This document shows, one piece after another, positions 8,053-16,546 of a stretch of DNA of 33,891 nucleotides. Below the pieces are notes generated by a model, which was not told where the DNA came from, ran no database searches, and saw nothing but the letters and a program-made list of their open reading frames with translations. The first letter of the stretch is position 1; every line of letters begins with the position of its first letter. The position numbers and the translations under genes are program-made. Origin of the DNA: an uncultured Rhodospirillales bacterium (GTDB lineage Bacteria > Pseudomonadota > Alphaproteobacteria > Azospirillales > Azospirillaceae); assembly GCA_903856295.1 (NCBI GenBank), contig CAIOBP010000029.1, positions 1 to 33,891 of the forward strand, written 5' to 3'.

Positions 8053-9504
8053 TTACGGACCCATGAAGCTGGTGTCGTAGCTGTCGGTGATGGCGTCGGT
8101 TTCCGAATGCACCACGAACCGCAGCGGCGTCGCCGGACCCGACAGCGCCTCCCGGGGCACCCGCACCGTCAGCCGGTAGGTGGCGACCGCGTCCGGGGCC
8201 ACCGCGAGGTGCAGGGTGGCCACCGGGGTTTCATCGACCCCCGAGACCACCATCCTGGCGCCGGGAATGCCCTCCAGCGTCACCGCGTATTTGTGGGCGT
8301 CGCGGGTGAGGTTGGACACCCGGAAGGTGAAACCGTTCATGATCTCGCCGCCGGCCAGCCGGACATACAGCGGCGCCCGGTCGCGCAGCAGGCTGACATG
8401 GAGCAGCGAGCGTTCGGCATAGGTGGTCACCATGAACACCCCGACCACCAGCAACAGCGCCATGTACAGCAGCGTGCGCGGACGGAGCAGACGGTAGCGC
8501 GGCGTCTGGCCGGCGGCGCAGGCGTTCTGGGCGTTGAGGGTGTCGAAGGCGATCAGCCCCTTGGGCCGGCCGATGCGCCGCATGACGTCGTCGCAGGCGT
8601 CGATGCACAGGGCGCAGCCGATGCACTGCAACTGCGAGCCGTCGCGAATGTCGATGCCGGTCGGACAGACGTGCTGGCAGGCGCGGCAATCGATGCAGTC
8701 GCCCAGCCCCTGGGCCTTGCGCTGCTCCCAGTCCAGCGGCCGGCGCAGCGCCCCGCGCCCCTCGCCGCGCCAGGCGCGGTAGCTGACGATCAGGCTCTCC
8801 TCGTCCTGCATCGCCGACTGGAAGCGCGGCCACGGACACATGAAGGTGCAGGTATGCTCGCGCAGGAAGCCGGCGAGGAAATAGGTGATGGCCGACAGCC
8901 CGAAAATCATGCCGATGGTCGCGCCCGAGACGGTACCGGCAATGACGTCATGAACCAGCGTCGGCGCATCGTAGAAATAGAAGATGAACCAACCGCCGGT
9001 GAGCAAGGCGATGGTCAGCCAGATCGCGTGCTTGCCCAGCTTGAGCAGGGCGGTGTTGGTGGTCATCGGCGCCAGATCGCGCCGGATGCGCTCGTTGCGA
9101 TCCCCCTCGATCCAGCGCTCGACCTGCATGAACAGGTCGGTCCACAGGGTTTGCGGACAGGCGTAGCCGCACCACAGCCGCCCGAACATCGCCGTGGTCA
9201 GGAACAGCACGACCGCGCTCAAAATCAGGATAAACGTGATGTAATAAATCTGCTGGGGCCAGATTTCGATATTGAACATGAAAAAGCGGCGGCCATCGAA
9301 GTCGAACAACACGGCCTGATCCGCGATTCCCGGCCCGCGATCCCAGCGCAGCCAGGGCAGAACGTAATAAAGACCCAAAATCACCGTCAGCACGGCCCAC
9401 TTGACCGTGCGATGCGGCCCACGAACCGACCGGGGCTGAACCTTTTTATGCGCTGCGAAAAGAGACGACTGCTCGACGGCGGTATCAGCGGTATCGCGAC
9501 CCAT
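8053..9504 (-). CDS. ccoG: Polyferredoxin-type cbb3 oxidase accessory protein CcoG (FixG)
   Basis: CcoG is a membrane iron-sulfur protein of the cbb3 locus, reported to act as a cupric reductase that supplies Cu(I). The protein has 483 residues from the ATG at 9504, which has GGGGAG 8 nt upstream; the frame is open to 9543 without a better start. It has about five membrane helices, the C-G-Y-A-C-P-Q motif at 112-118, C-T-F-M-C-P at 219-224, and two 4Fe-4S clusters with cysteines 270, 273, 276, 280 and 294, 297, 300, 304. A C-terminal Ig-like periplasmic domain follows the last helix. It is the first gene of the assembly block. I found no Fnr site ahead of it. Confidence 0.95.
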   Translation of the reverse strand: MGRDTADTAVEQSSLFAAHKKVQPRSVRGPHRTVKWAVLTVILGLYYVLPWLRWDRGPGIADQAVLFDFDGRRFFMFNIEIWPQQIYYITFILILSAVVLFLTTAMFGRLWCGYACPQTLWTDLFMQVERWIEGDRNERIRRDLAPMTTNTALLKLGKHAIWLTIALLTGGWFIFYFYDAPTLVHDVIAGTVSGATIGMIFGLSAITYFLAGFLREHTCTFMCPWPRFQSAMQDEESLIVSYRAWRGEGRGALRRPLDWEQRKAQGLGDCIDCRACQHVCPTGIDIRDGSQLQCIGCALCIDACDDVMRRIGRPKGLIAFDTLNAQNACAAGQTPRYRLLRPRTLLYMALLLVVGVFMVTTYAERSLLHVSLLRDRAPLYVRLAGGEIMNGFTFRVSNLTRDAHKYAVTLEGIPGARMVVSGVDETPVATLHLAVAPDAVATYRLTVRVPREALSGPATPLRFVVHSETDAITDSYDTSFMGP

Positions 9505-9721
9505 CAAATTCGCTCCCCAGGTTGAGCCCGGGCATCCTGCCATCGGCGGTCCGCGCTTGCCACAAGAAAAACCCTACGCCCCGCATGGCTGTAATGACGA
9601 ATGACCGGGCAACGCGCCGCCAGCGTAAATGATTTGATAATCTTTCTGGAATAGTCCACATGGAAGCCCTCGCCCCGGCGCACCGGAACCGGCCATTCAC
9701 ACCGCATAAGGGAGACTCCGT

Positions 9722-9904
9722 ATGTTCGGAAGTAAGATTGAAACCATTGGAATTCTCGGCGGTCTGCTGGCGCTGGTCGGCATCATCGCCTCTCTGTTCA
9801 TTGATCCGGCGGCCACTGTCGTGATCTACACCCTGCTGGCGTGGGCCAACGTGCTGGTCGTGATCATGATTTGCGACCCGTTCGGCACCCAAAGCTCGAA
9901 GTGA
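9722..9904 (+). CDS. Small two-helix membrane protein, unknown function
   Basis: The gene codes for 60 residues with two hydrophobic stretches, about residues 8-27 and 31-51, joined by a short F-I-D-P-A loop, and a C-terminal CDPFG. AAGGGAG lies just before the ATG, so translation is credible. It is transcribed away from ccoG across a 217-bp gap and ends in a strong hairpin. I do not recognise the family. Its place in the cbb3 locus suggests a small accessory subunit or stress peptide, but that is only positional inference. Confidence 0.6.
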   Translation: MFGSKIETIGILGGLLALVGIIASLFIDPAATVVIYTLLAWANVLVVIMICDPFGTQSSK

Positions 9905-9909
9905 CCGGC

Positions 9910-9940
9910 GCGCCGGCCGGGGTGCCACCCGGGCCGGCGC
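9910..9940 (+). terminator. Strong hairpin after the small membrane protein gene
   Basis: A perfect 9-bp stem (9910-9918 with 9932-9940) is extended by a further four pairs inside the loop. There is no T tract after it. It sits between convergent genes and could serve either as a terminator or as an mRNA end-stabilising hairpin. Confidence 0.5.
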
Positions 9941-9961
9941 ACAGCACCGCTTCGCCGCCGC

Positions 9962-10741
9962 TCAGAACGCCGCCAGCCGCCACGCCAGCCACGCAAGAAA
10001 GCCGGCGTTGGCGGTCATGAGGGCGGGCGTCACCCGGGTCAGCGCCGCCCGCCATGTCCGGCCGGCGGCGTGGCCGGCAAGCGCCACCGCGACCAGCGCC
10101 GGCACCGTTCCCGCCGCGAAGACCAGCAGCCCCGCCGCCCCTGCCAACGGATCGCGGGTCGCCGCCGCCGCCGCCAGGGCGCTGTAGAGCAGCCCGCAGG
10201 GCAGGAAGCCCAAGGCCAGCCCCACGCAATAGCCGCGCCAGCCCACCGGCCCCGCCGTGCCCCACAGCGGCCGGACCAGACCGGCCAGCGCCGCCGCCAC
10301 GGCGGCGCTCCAGCGCGGCGCCCGCGTCCCCGGCCGCAGCGCCCCGAGCCGCACTCCGGCCGCGGCCAGAAAGCCCGCCGCCGCAACGCCCAGCAGCGCG
10401 ACGCTCAGCCAGCGCACCCCTTCGAGGGCGCCGAAGCGGCCGGCGAACCAGGCCGCCAGCGCCCCGAGCACCGCATAGGTGCTGGCGCGCCCCACATGAT
10501 ACGAGAGGAGCAGAGAGCCGCACAGCCGGTGCCGCTCCGACAGGCCGTGGGCCGGCACCGCCTCCAGCCGCGCCCCGACCTGACCGAGCACGAAGGGACC
10601 GCACATCACGGCGCAGTGGCCAACACTGCCGGCCAGCCCGGCGAAGAACAGCGACGCGATCAGGCCGCCATGCGCCCCGACCGCGACCCGGCAATGGGCA
10701 AAGCCGTTCTCAAGCAGCAGAATGGCGCCCGAAGCATCCAT
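9962..10741 (-). CDS. Sulfite exporter TauE/SafE-like (DsbD_2-type) membrane protein
   Basis: The 259-residue protein has about six membrane helices. Its signature is G-H-C-A-V-M-C-G-P-F at 41-50 and G-F-L-P-C-G-L-L-Y later in the chain, the pattern of the TauE/SafE-DsbD_2 membrane family that commonly accompanies cbb3 oxidase genes. Its two cysteine-proline-like motifs recall DsbD/CcdA. A role in copper or thiol transfer for oxidase assembly is plausible but not shown. GGAGG lies 9 nt ahead of the ATG. The gene follows the DUF6232-like gene by 24 bp on the same strand. Confidence 0.8.
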   Translation of the reverse strand: MDASGAILLLENGFAHCRVAVGAHGGLIASLFFAGLAGSVGHCAVMCGPFVLGQVGARLEAVPAHGLSERHRLCGSLLLSYHVGRASTYAVLGALAAWFAGRFGALEGVRWLSVALLGVAAAGFLAAAGVRLGALRPGTRAPRWSAAVAAALAGLVRPLWGTAGPVGWRGYCVGLALGFLPCGLLYSALAAAAATRDPLAGAAGLLVFAAGTVPALVAVALAGHAAGRTWRAALTRVTPALMTANAGFLAWLAWRLAAF

Positions 10742-10765
10742 GGCGGCGGCGCCTCCGCTGCGGTT

Positions 10766-11167
10766 TCAAGACCCGGTCTGAGGCCGGCACGCTTCGATGG
10801 CTTCGTCGATGACATTGCGCAGCTTGCGCACATAGACGACATCGCGATGGCGGAGCAGTACCTGCTTGCCCCGCTCGGTGACCAGCACCAAGTCGCATTT
10901 CTGGCAGACGATCCAGATCGTCACCGCCGCGAGCCCGAGCCCGAGCAACAGTTCCCCCCGATCCTGCAACAACAGACCGACGACCGCGATGCCCAGCCCG
11001 AAGAACGCGATCAGCGACAGGAAAATCTTTTCCTCGATCCCGGTGCCGCCGCGAATGCGCATCTCCGTGATCGCCGCCACCGGATACGACGCTCCACCCG
11101 CCACCACCTGATCGGCGGTGACGGTGACCAGATCATCCTGAAAGAGGGGCTGCTCCGATATCGTCAT
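10766..11167 (-). CDS. DUF6232-like small membrane protein
   Basis: The 133-residue protein starts MTISEQPLFQDDLVTVT and has a beta-rich N-terminus with Y-P-V-A-A-I-T-E-M-R-I. Two adjoining hydrophobic segments follow at about residues 49-87, then a K-C-D-L-V-L-V-T region. This fits the DUF6232 type (PH-like fold with a membrane hairpin). The frame is open to 11272, but the ATG at 11167 begins the recognisable family sequence and avoids running into the dctA terminator. It is probably cotranscribed with the TauE/SafE-like gene. Function is unknown. Confidence 0.65.
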   Translation of the reverse strand: MTISEQPLFQDDLVTVTADQVVAGGASYPVAAITEMRIRGGTGIEEKIFLSLIAFFGLGIAVVGLLLQDRGELLLGLGLAAVTIWIVCQKCDLVLVTERGKQVLLRHRDVVYVRKLRNVIDEAIEACRPQTGS

Positions 11168-11214
11168 GACTGGTTTCTCATGATGCTGCCCCCGTGCCGC
11201 CATCCGACACAGGG

Positions 11215-11256
11215 AAAAAGGCGCCGGACGCGGATGATACTCCGGTCCGGCGCCTT
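11215..11256 (-). terminator. Rho-independent terminator of dctA
   Basis: A perfect 12-bp stem (11218-11229 with 11245-11256, AAGGCGCCGGAC and its complement) is followed on the minus strand by a run of five T. It lies 35 bp after the dctA stop and isolates dctA from the genes downstream. Confidence 0.85.
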
Positions 11257-11290
11257 CCGCCAATGGCCTCATACTCTCGGATCGATGGGA

Positions 11291-12616
11291 TCAGAGATGC
11301 GTCAGCGCCGGATTGCCGAAGTGGCTTTGATATTCGGCAAGCGCGCGCTCTTCATCGAACTCGCGCTCCATCTTGGCCACCACCACCGTGGCCACGCCGT
11401 TGCCGACCAGATTGGTCAGGGCGCGGGCTTCCGACATGAAGCGATCGACGCCGAGCAGCAGCGCCAAGCCCTCGATCGGCAGCGCCCCGGTGGCCGCCAG
11501 GGTCGCCGCCAGAGTGATGAAGCCGCCGCCGGTGACCGCCGCCGCGCCCTTGGAGGTCAGCATCAGCACCAGCAGGATCGAGATCTCCTGCCCGATGGTG
11601 AGGTCGATGTTGTAAGCCTGGGCGATGAAGATGGCGGCCATCGAGAGATAGATCGAGGTGCCGTCGAGATTGAAGGAATAGCCGGTCGGGATCACCAGAC
11701 CGACCACATGCTTGGAGCAGCCGAAGCGCTGGAGCTTCTCCATCATCCGCGGCAGCACGGACTCCGAGGACGAGGTGCCGAGCACGATCAGCAGCTCCTC
11801 CTTGATGTAGCCGAGGAAGCGCCAGATGCCGAAACCGCTGACGCGGGCGATCAGACCGAGCACCACGAAGATGAAGACGATCATGGTGATGTAGACCGCC
11901 GCCATCAGGGTGCCGAGCTGGGCCAGCGAGGCGATGCCGTACTTGCCGATGGTGAAGGACATCGCACCGAAGGCGCCGATCGGCGCCAGCTTCATCACGA
12001 TGTTGATGACACCGAACAGGGCGGCGCCGCTCTTCTCCAGAATGATCTCCACCGGCTTGCCTTTTTCGCCCATCGCCGCCAGGGCGACGCCGAACAGAAT
12101 GGCGAAGAGCAGAATCTGCAGAATCTCGCCCTTGGCGAAGGCGCTGATGACGTTGTCGGGAATGACATTCATCAGGAAGTCGACGGTGGAGTGCGCCTTG
12201 GCCTCGTTGGCGTATTTGGCCACCTCGGCCGCCTTGGCGGCGGTGGCGCTGGCGCTGGCGTTGATGCCCATGCCGGGCTTGACCAGATTGACCACCACCA
12301 GACCGATGCCGAGCGCGATGGTCGACACCACCTCGAAATAGATGATCGCCTTGAGCCCGACCTTGCCGACCTTGCGCATGTCGCCGATCGAGGAAATGCC
12401 GGTGACCACGGTCAGGAAGATGATCGGGCCGATCACCATCTTGATCAGCTTGATGAAGGCGTCGCCCAGCGGCTTCATGTCGGTGGCGATCGACGGGTAG
12501 AAATGCCCGAGCAGCACGCCGATGATGATCGCGACGACCACCTGGAAATAGAGCACCCGGTAGAACGGCATCTTCTCCTTGAACGGCGCTTCCGCCTCTT
12601 CCATCTCGATTCCCAT
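11291..12616 (-). CDS. dctA: C4-dicarboxylate:cation symporter DctA
   Basis: DctA imports succinate, fumarate and malate with sodium or protons across the inner membrane (glutamate/dicarboxylate symporter family). The 441-residue protein has the family motifs: a serine-rich loop [10 protein letters not shown], the [14 protein letters not shown] stretch, and G-G-G-F-I-T-L-A in the second re-entrant region. The frame is open to 12769. The ATG at 12616 has GAGGGAA at the right distance and gives the normal family length; the ATG at 12634 has no ribosome site. A -24/-12 promoter lies about 67 bp upstream and a strong terminator follows. It is divergent from dctBD. Confidence 0.95.
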   Translation of the reverse strand: MGIEMEEAEAPFKEKMPFYRVLYFQVVVAIIIGVLLGHFYPSIATDMKPLGDAFIKLIKMVIGPIIFLTVVTGISSIGDMRKVGKVGLKAIIYFEVVSTIALGIGLVVVNLVKPGMGINASASATAAKAAEVAKYANEAKAHSTVDFLMNVIPDNVISAFAKGEILQILLFAILFGVALAAMGEKGKPVEIILEKSGAALFGVINIVMKLAPIGAFGAMSFTIGKYGIASLAQLGTLMAAVYITMIVFIFVVLGLIARVSGFGIWRFLGYIKEELLIVLGTSSSESVLPRMMEKLQRFGCSKHVVGLVIPTGYSFNLDGTSIYLSMAAIFIAQAYNIDLTIGQEISILLVLMLTSKGAAAVTGGGFITLAATLAATGALPIEGLALLLGVDRFMSEARALTNLVGNGVATVVVAKMEREFDEERALAEYQSHFGNPALTHL

Positions 12617-12682
12617 AAGCGTTCCCTCGGACATGTTTTTGCGTGGGGAGCCGACGCGGCTCCGGCTTGGTCGCATCCAGGC

Positions 12683-12698
12683 AGCAAGGAACAGGCCA
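12683..12698 (-). promoter_or_regulatory. Sigma-54 (-24/-12) promoter of dctA
   Basis: On the minus strand the site reads TGGCCTGTTCCTTGCT. It has GG and GC exactly 12 positions apart, in the contexts TGGC and TTGC[AT] required for RpoN holoenzyme. Only two of the conserved positions in the -24 element differ (CT for AC). Transcription would start near 12672. The neighbouring DctD carries a sigma-54-contacting GAFTGA loop, which agrees. Confidence 0.8.
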
Positions 12699-12739
12699 AC
12701 CGCCGTTTCGGCGGAAGTGCTGGACAACGCCCCCTGATC

Positions 12740-12757
12740 TGTGCGGAAATCCACACA
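12740..12757. promoter_or_regulatory. Probable DctD upstream activating site
   Basis: TGTGCGGAAATCCACACA is an 18-bp dyad whose arms pair at 16 of 18 positions. From memory it closely resembles the rhizobial DctD operator. It lies about 45 bp upstream of the -24 element of dctA and also ahead of dctB, so it could serve both. A second, simpler dyad, CCGCCG-TTT-CGGCGG at 12700-12714, abuts the -24 element; its role is unclear. Confidence 0.6.
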
Positions 12758-12798
12758 CCGGCCGGGCATCCCGTGCCGGAATCCGCTCAGGACCGGCC

Positions 12799-14712
12799 AT
12801 GTCCGAACAACCGGACCCCGAACTCATCTTCGGCCTGTCGCCCGGCGAGGCGATCGCCGCCTTGCGCCTGACGTTGCTGGCCGGGCTGGCGGTGGCGCTG
12901 CCGCTGATTTCGCTGGCCTGCGGCAGCTGGGAGGCCGGCCGGGCGCGCGCCGAGCTGATCGCCGAGACCCGGGGCACCCTGGAAATCTTCCGGGCCAATC
13001 TGGTGAGCGAGCGGGAAAAACACGAGGCGGTGCCGTTTCTGCTCGCCCAGGCCGATGAAATCGCCACCCTGCTCGCCCACCCCACCCCCGGCGGCATCGA
13101 CCACCTCAACCACCGGCTCGCGGCCACCGCCGAAGCGGTTCATGCCGCCGCGCTCTACGTGGTCGACGCCGCCGGCACCACCCTCGCGGCCAGCAACTGG
13201 AGCGCCGGCGCCAGCTTCGTCGGCAAGAATTTTTCCTATCGCCCCTATTTCCAGGCCACGCTCCGGGGCGAGGTCGGACGCTATTTCGCCCTTGGCAGCT
13301 CCTCGCACCAGCCGGGCTATTACATTGCTTATCCGGTGCGGCCCGAGGGCCGCAGCCGCGGCGCTTATCCGGTGCGGCCGGACGAGCGCAGCCTCGGCGC
13401 CGTCGTGATCAAGCTGGGCATGGAGCGGGTCGAACAGAGCTGGACCGCCGACAGCAACCGGGTGATCGTCACCGACGCCGATGGCGTGATCATCATCACC
13501 AACACCCCCGGTTGGCGCTATCACAGCCTCAAGGCCCTGGAGCCGGCCGATCTCGAGCGCATTGCCGCCAGCCAGAAGTTCCCCGAGATCCGGATCGAGC
13601 CGCTGCCGGTCAACGACCAGCCGCTCGATCCGGTGCCAGCCTTCGATGCCGGCGAGACCATCGGCATCGGCGATGTCGAGAACGGCGCCCGGGGCGCCCG
13701 CTATGTCGTGGTCTCCAGCCCGGTGCCGGGCACCGACTGGAGCTTGTCGCTGCTGCTCGACACCCGGGCGATTCAGAGCCGGGCCATGGCGGCGGCGGTG
13801 ATCGGCGGTTTCGGCACCGTGATCCTGATCCTCGCCGGTTTCCTGCTGTTGCACCGCTGGATGCGCTCCCACGAGCGCGGCGCCGATCAGCGCCGGGCGC
13901 GCGCAGACCTCGAGCGCCGCGTCGCCGCCCGCACCGCCGACCTCGCCCGCGCCAACGAAAACCTCCGCGTCACCCAAAACGAACTGGTGCAGGCGGCCAA
14001 GCTGGCGGCGCTCGGGCAGATGTCAGCCAGCGTCGCCCACGAGATCAACCAGCCGCTGGCGGCGATCCGCGCCTACGCCGACAACGCCATGGTGCTGCTG
14101 GAGCGCGGCCGCGTCGACACCCTGCGCGACAACCTCGCGGAAATCACCGGGCTGACCCGGCGCCTCGCCGCCATCACCCAGCAGCTCAAGGGCTTCGCCC
14201 GCAAGGCGGCGGGAACCCTGGGACCGGTCAACCTCGCCGAAGCGGTCGACTCCGCCCTGACCCTGCTCGGCCACCGGCTGCGCGGCGAAGGCGTCCGGGT
14301 CAGGCTGGAAACGCCCTCGGCCGCAGACGGCCCGCCGCCGCTGGTGATCGGCGAGGACGTGCGCTTGCAGCAGGTGCTGGTCAACCTGTTCGGCAACGCC
14401 GTCGACGCCATGAAGGGGCGGCCCGAACGGCTGCTGAGCATCACGATCGCGCCAACGCCCGGCGCCACGCTGCTGACCGTGCGCGACACCGGCCCCGGCA
14501 TCGACGCCGCCGCCCTGCCCCGCCTGTTCGAGGCCTTCTTCACCACCAAGGGGCTGGGCAGCGGCTTGGGACTTGGTCTGTCGATTTCGGCGGGCATCGT
14601 CCACGAGTTCGGCGGCAGCCTCGCCGCCGCCAATCATCCCGAGGGCGGTGCGCTCTTCACCCTGACCTTGCAACCCCCGACGTCAACTGGTCCCGTGGAG
14701 CCATCCCGATGA
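12799..14712 (+). CDS. dctB: C4-dicarboxylate sensor histidine kinase DctB
   Basis: DctB senses periplasmic C4-dicarboxylates and phosphorylates DctD. The 637-residue protein has a membrane helix at about 22-42, a periplasmic double-PAS sensor domain to about residue 328, a second helix at about 331-352, a coiled linker, the phospho-acceptor His414 in [10 protein letters not shown], and an ATPase domain with [15 protein letters not shown] and G-L-G-L-G-L. The ATG at 12799 is the best start for the family; the frame is open further upstream into the promoter region. Residues 177-200 are a tandem duplication of 12 residues in the sensor domain. It overlaps dctD by 4 nt. Confidence 0.92.
   Translation: MSEQPDPELIFGLSPGEAIAALRLTLLAGLAVALPLISLACGSWEAGRARAELIAETRGTLEIFRANLVSEREKHEAVPFLLAQADEIATLLAHPTPGGIDHLNHRLAATAEAVHAAALYVVDAAGTTLAASNWSAGASFVGKNFSYRPYFQATLRGEVGRYFALGSSSHQPGYYIAYPVRPEGRSRGAYPVRPDERSLGAVVIKLGMERVEQSWTADSNRVIVTDADGVIIITNTPGWRYHSLKALEPADLERIAASQKFPEIRIEPLPVNDQPLDPVPAFDAGETIGIGDVENGARGARYVVVSSPVPGTDWSLSLLLDTRAIQSRAMAAAVIGGFGTVILILAGFLLLHRWMRSHERGADQRRARADLERRVAARTADLARANENLRVTQNELVQAAKLAALGQMSASVAHEINQPLAAIRAYADNAMVLLERGRVDTLRDNLAEITGLTRRLAAITQQLKGFARKAAGTLGPVNLAEAVDSALTLLGHRLRGEGVRVRLETPSAADGPPPLVIGEDVRLQQVLVNLFGNAVDAMKGRPERLLSITIAPTPGATLLTVRDTGPGIDAAALPRLFEAFFTTKGLGSGLGLGLSISAGIVHEFGGSLAAANHPEGGALFTLTLQPPTSTGPVEPSR
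13327..13398 (+). repeat. Two 36-bp tandem repeats inside dctB
   Basis: The units 13327-13362 and 13363-13398 are identical at 31 of 36 positions and lie head to tail. They add 12 residues in frame: [12 protein letters not shown] followed by [12 protein letters not shown]. The unit falls in the ligand-sensing half of the protein, right before the strand G-A-V-V-I-K. Confidence 0.9.
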
Positions 14713-16046
14713 GCGCAACCGGCCCCGTCCTGCTGATCGACGACGAAAGGGCGATCCGGCTGGCCGGCGCCCAGACCCTGGAACTGGCCGGCTTCGCGGT
14801 CGAAACCCGCGACAGCGCCGAGCAGGGGTTGGCACTGCTGTCGGCCGACTGGCCGGGCATGGTGATTTCCGACGTTCGCCTGCCCGGCATGGACGGGCTC
14901 GCCCTGCTGAAACGCCTGCGCGACATCGACCCCGACTTGCCGGTGGTGCTGATCACCGGCCATGGCGACATCGCCATGGCGGTGCAGGCGATGAAGGACG
15001 GCGCCTTCCACTTCATCGAGAAGCCCTGGCCCGCCGATCATCTGATCGAGGTGGTGCGGCGGGCGCTGGAGACCCGGCGGCTGGTGCTGGAGAACCGCGC
15101 GCTCCGCGCCCAACTGGCCGGCGCCGGCTCGATCATCGGCCGCAGCCCGGCGATCGAGCGCATGCGCCAGACCATCGCCGCCATCGCCGACACCGACGCC
15201 GATGTGCTGGTGCTCGGCGAAACCGGCTGCGGCAAGGAGTTGGTCGCCCGCGCCCTGCACGATCAGGGCGGCCGGCGCGGCCAGCCCTTCGTCGCCCTCA
15301 ATTGCGGCGCCCTGCCCGAAACCCTGGTCGAAAGCGAGTTGTTCGGTCACGAGGCCGGGGCCTTCACCGGCGCCGTCAAGCGCCGGGTCGGCCGCATCGA
15401 ATACGCCGATCGCGGCACCCTGTTTCTCGACGAAATCGAAAGCATGCCGCCGGCCCTCCAGGTCAAGATGCTGCGGGTGCTCCAGGAGCGTCAGGTCGAA
15501 CCGCTGGGCGCCAACCGCTCGGTGGCGGTCAATGTCCGGGTGGTCGCGGCGACCAAGGTCGACCTGCAAGCCGCCGCCGCCGAGGGCCGCTTTCGCGAAG
15601 ACCTGTATTACCGCCTCAATGTCGTCCTCCTGCGCATTCCGCCGCTGCGCCAGCGGCCGGAGGATATTCCGCTGCTGTTCCAGCATTTCGTGATGGAGGC
15701 GGTCCGGCGCTACCGGCGCGAGCCGCCGCCCTTCACCCCGGCCCTGGCCGCCCGCCTCGCCGGCCATCCCTGGCCCGGCAACGTCCGCGAGTTGCGCGCG
15801 GTGGCCGAACGGCTGGTGCTCGGCCTCGACGACGGCCTGGGCGAACAGGAGCCCGCCGGCGGCGACGCCCCCCGCCTGACCCTGCCCGAACAGGTCGACC
15901 GCTTCGAGAAAAGCGTGATCGAGGCCGAACTGGCGGCCCGGCGCGGCAACGTCAAGGCCACCCTCGAGGCCCTCGGCCTGCCACGCAAGACCTTCTACGA
16001 CAAGTTGCGCCGGTACGGCCTCAGCCGTGGCGATTTCCTGGAATGA
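14709..16046 (+). CDS. dctD: C4-dicarboxylate response regulator DctD, sigma-54 activator
   Basis: DctD is the partner of DctB and activates sigma-54 transcription of dctA. The 445-residue protein has a receiver domain with Asp55 as phospho-acceptor and Lys105. It has an AAA+ domain with Walker A GETGCGKE at 170-177, the sigma-54 contact loop GAFTGA at 217-222, Walker B L-F-L-D-E-I-E, and a Fis-type helix-turn-helix at the C-terminus (N-V-K-A-T-L-E-A-L-G-L-P-R-K-T-F-Y). The ATG overlaps the dctB stop as ATGA, a typical coupled pair. A much longer frame exists upstream in the same phase but is a shadow of dctB. Confidence 0.95.
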   Translation: MSATGPVLLIDDERAIRLAGAQTLELAGFAVETRDSAEQGLALLSADWPGMVISDVRLPGMDGLALLKRLRDIDPDLPVVLITGHGDIAMAVQAMKDGAFHFIEKPWPADHLIEVVRRALETRRLVLENRALRAQLAGAGSIIGRSPAIERMRQTIAAIADTDADVLVLGETGCGKELVARALHDQGGRRGQPFVALNCGALPETLVESELFGHEAGAFTGAVKRRVGRIEYADRGTLFLDEIESMPPALQVKMLRVLQERQVEPLGANRSVAVNVRVVAATKVDLQAAAAEGRFREDLYYRLNVVLLRIPPLRQRPEDIPLLFQHFVMEAVRRYRREPPPFTPALAARLAGHPWPGNVRELRAVAERLVLGLDDGLGEQEPAGGDAPRLTLPEQVDRFEKSVIEAELAARRGNVKATLEALGLPRKTFYDKLRRYGLSRGDFLE

Positions 16047-16194
16047 CCCGGGACGCGCGGCGCGCCCGACCGAAAATGCCGCGGCAAAGGCCCAGACCAT
16101 CGATCTTGCCGGTTTGAAAAACGCCGGACGAAGCGCCATACTCGGACTCGGCACTCCACGTGGCCATGGTCGGCCGTGAACCCCGGAGACGGCA

Positions 16195-16419
16195 ATGACC
16201 CCAGAGAAAGAGGCGGAACTTTTCGCCACCCTCGCCACCATCGGATCGCGGCTGGCAAGGATTGAAGACACCCTCGCGACCCATACCGCACAGTTCGCCG
16301 ATCTGAGAGGCGACATCAAAGCGATCAACGCGCGGCTGGACGAGCAACGGGCTTGGCTGCAATCCACGGATCAGCGCTTCACCGCGATCATGGTGCCGCA
16401 CCAGCCAAGAGCCTCCTGA
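16195..16419 (+). CDS. Small coiled-coil protein, unknown function
   Basis: The gene codes for 74 residues, mostly one charged amphipathic helix with heptad spacing of I, L and A (residues 5-60), then a short M-V-P-H-Q-P tail. GGAG lies 8 nt before the ATG. I do not recognise the family; short proteins of this kind are common as orphan coiled coils next to unrelated genes. It stands alone between dctD and the DUF2076 gene. Confidence 0.45.
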   Translation: MTPEKEAELFATLATIGSRLARIEDTLATHTAQFADLRGDIKAINARLDEQRAWLQSTDQRFTAIMVPHQPRAS

Positions 16420-16546
16420 TCCCGCCGGCCGCCACCGGTCCGGACCCGCAAGCATCCCGCTCTGTCAGCGCCATGATTTTGCCGTCGTCTTCAGGCAGAG
16501 TGTCCGGATCGACATCGTTGGTTCGAGCCAAACGGGAGAGAGCCCC

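Noticed and set aside
9544-9721. Fnr site ahead of ccoG
   Set aside because: TTGATAATC is present near 9631 but has no second half at the right distance.
10070-12871. 933-residue plus-strand open frame
   Set aside because: Covers three genes on the other strand (TauE/SafE-like, DUF6232-like and dctA) and has shadow composition.
13512-14708. Upstream extension of the dctD frame
   Set aside because: It is an out-of-frame reading of dctB; the receiver domain begins right after the ATG at 14709.
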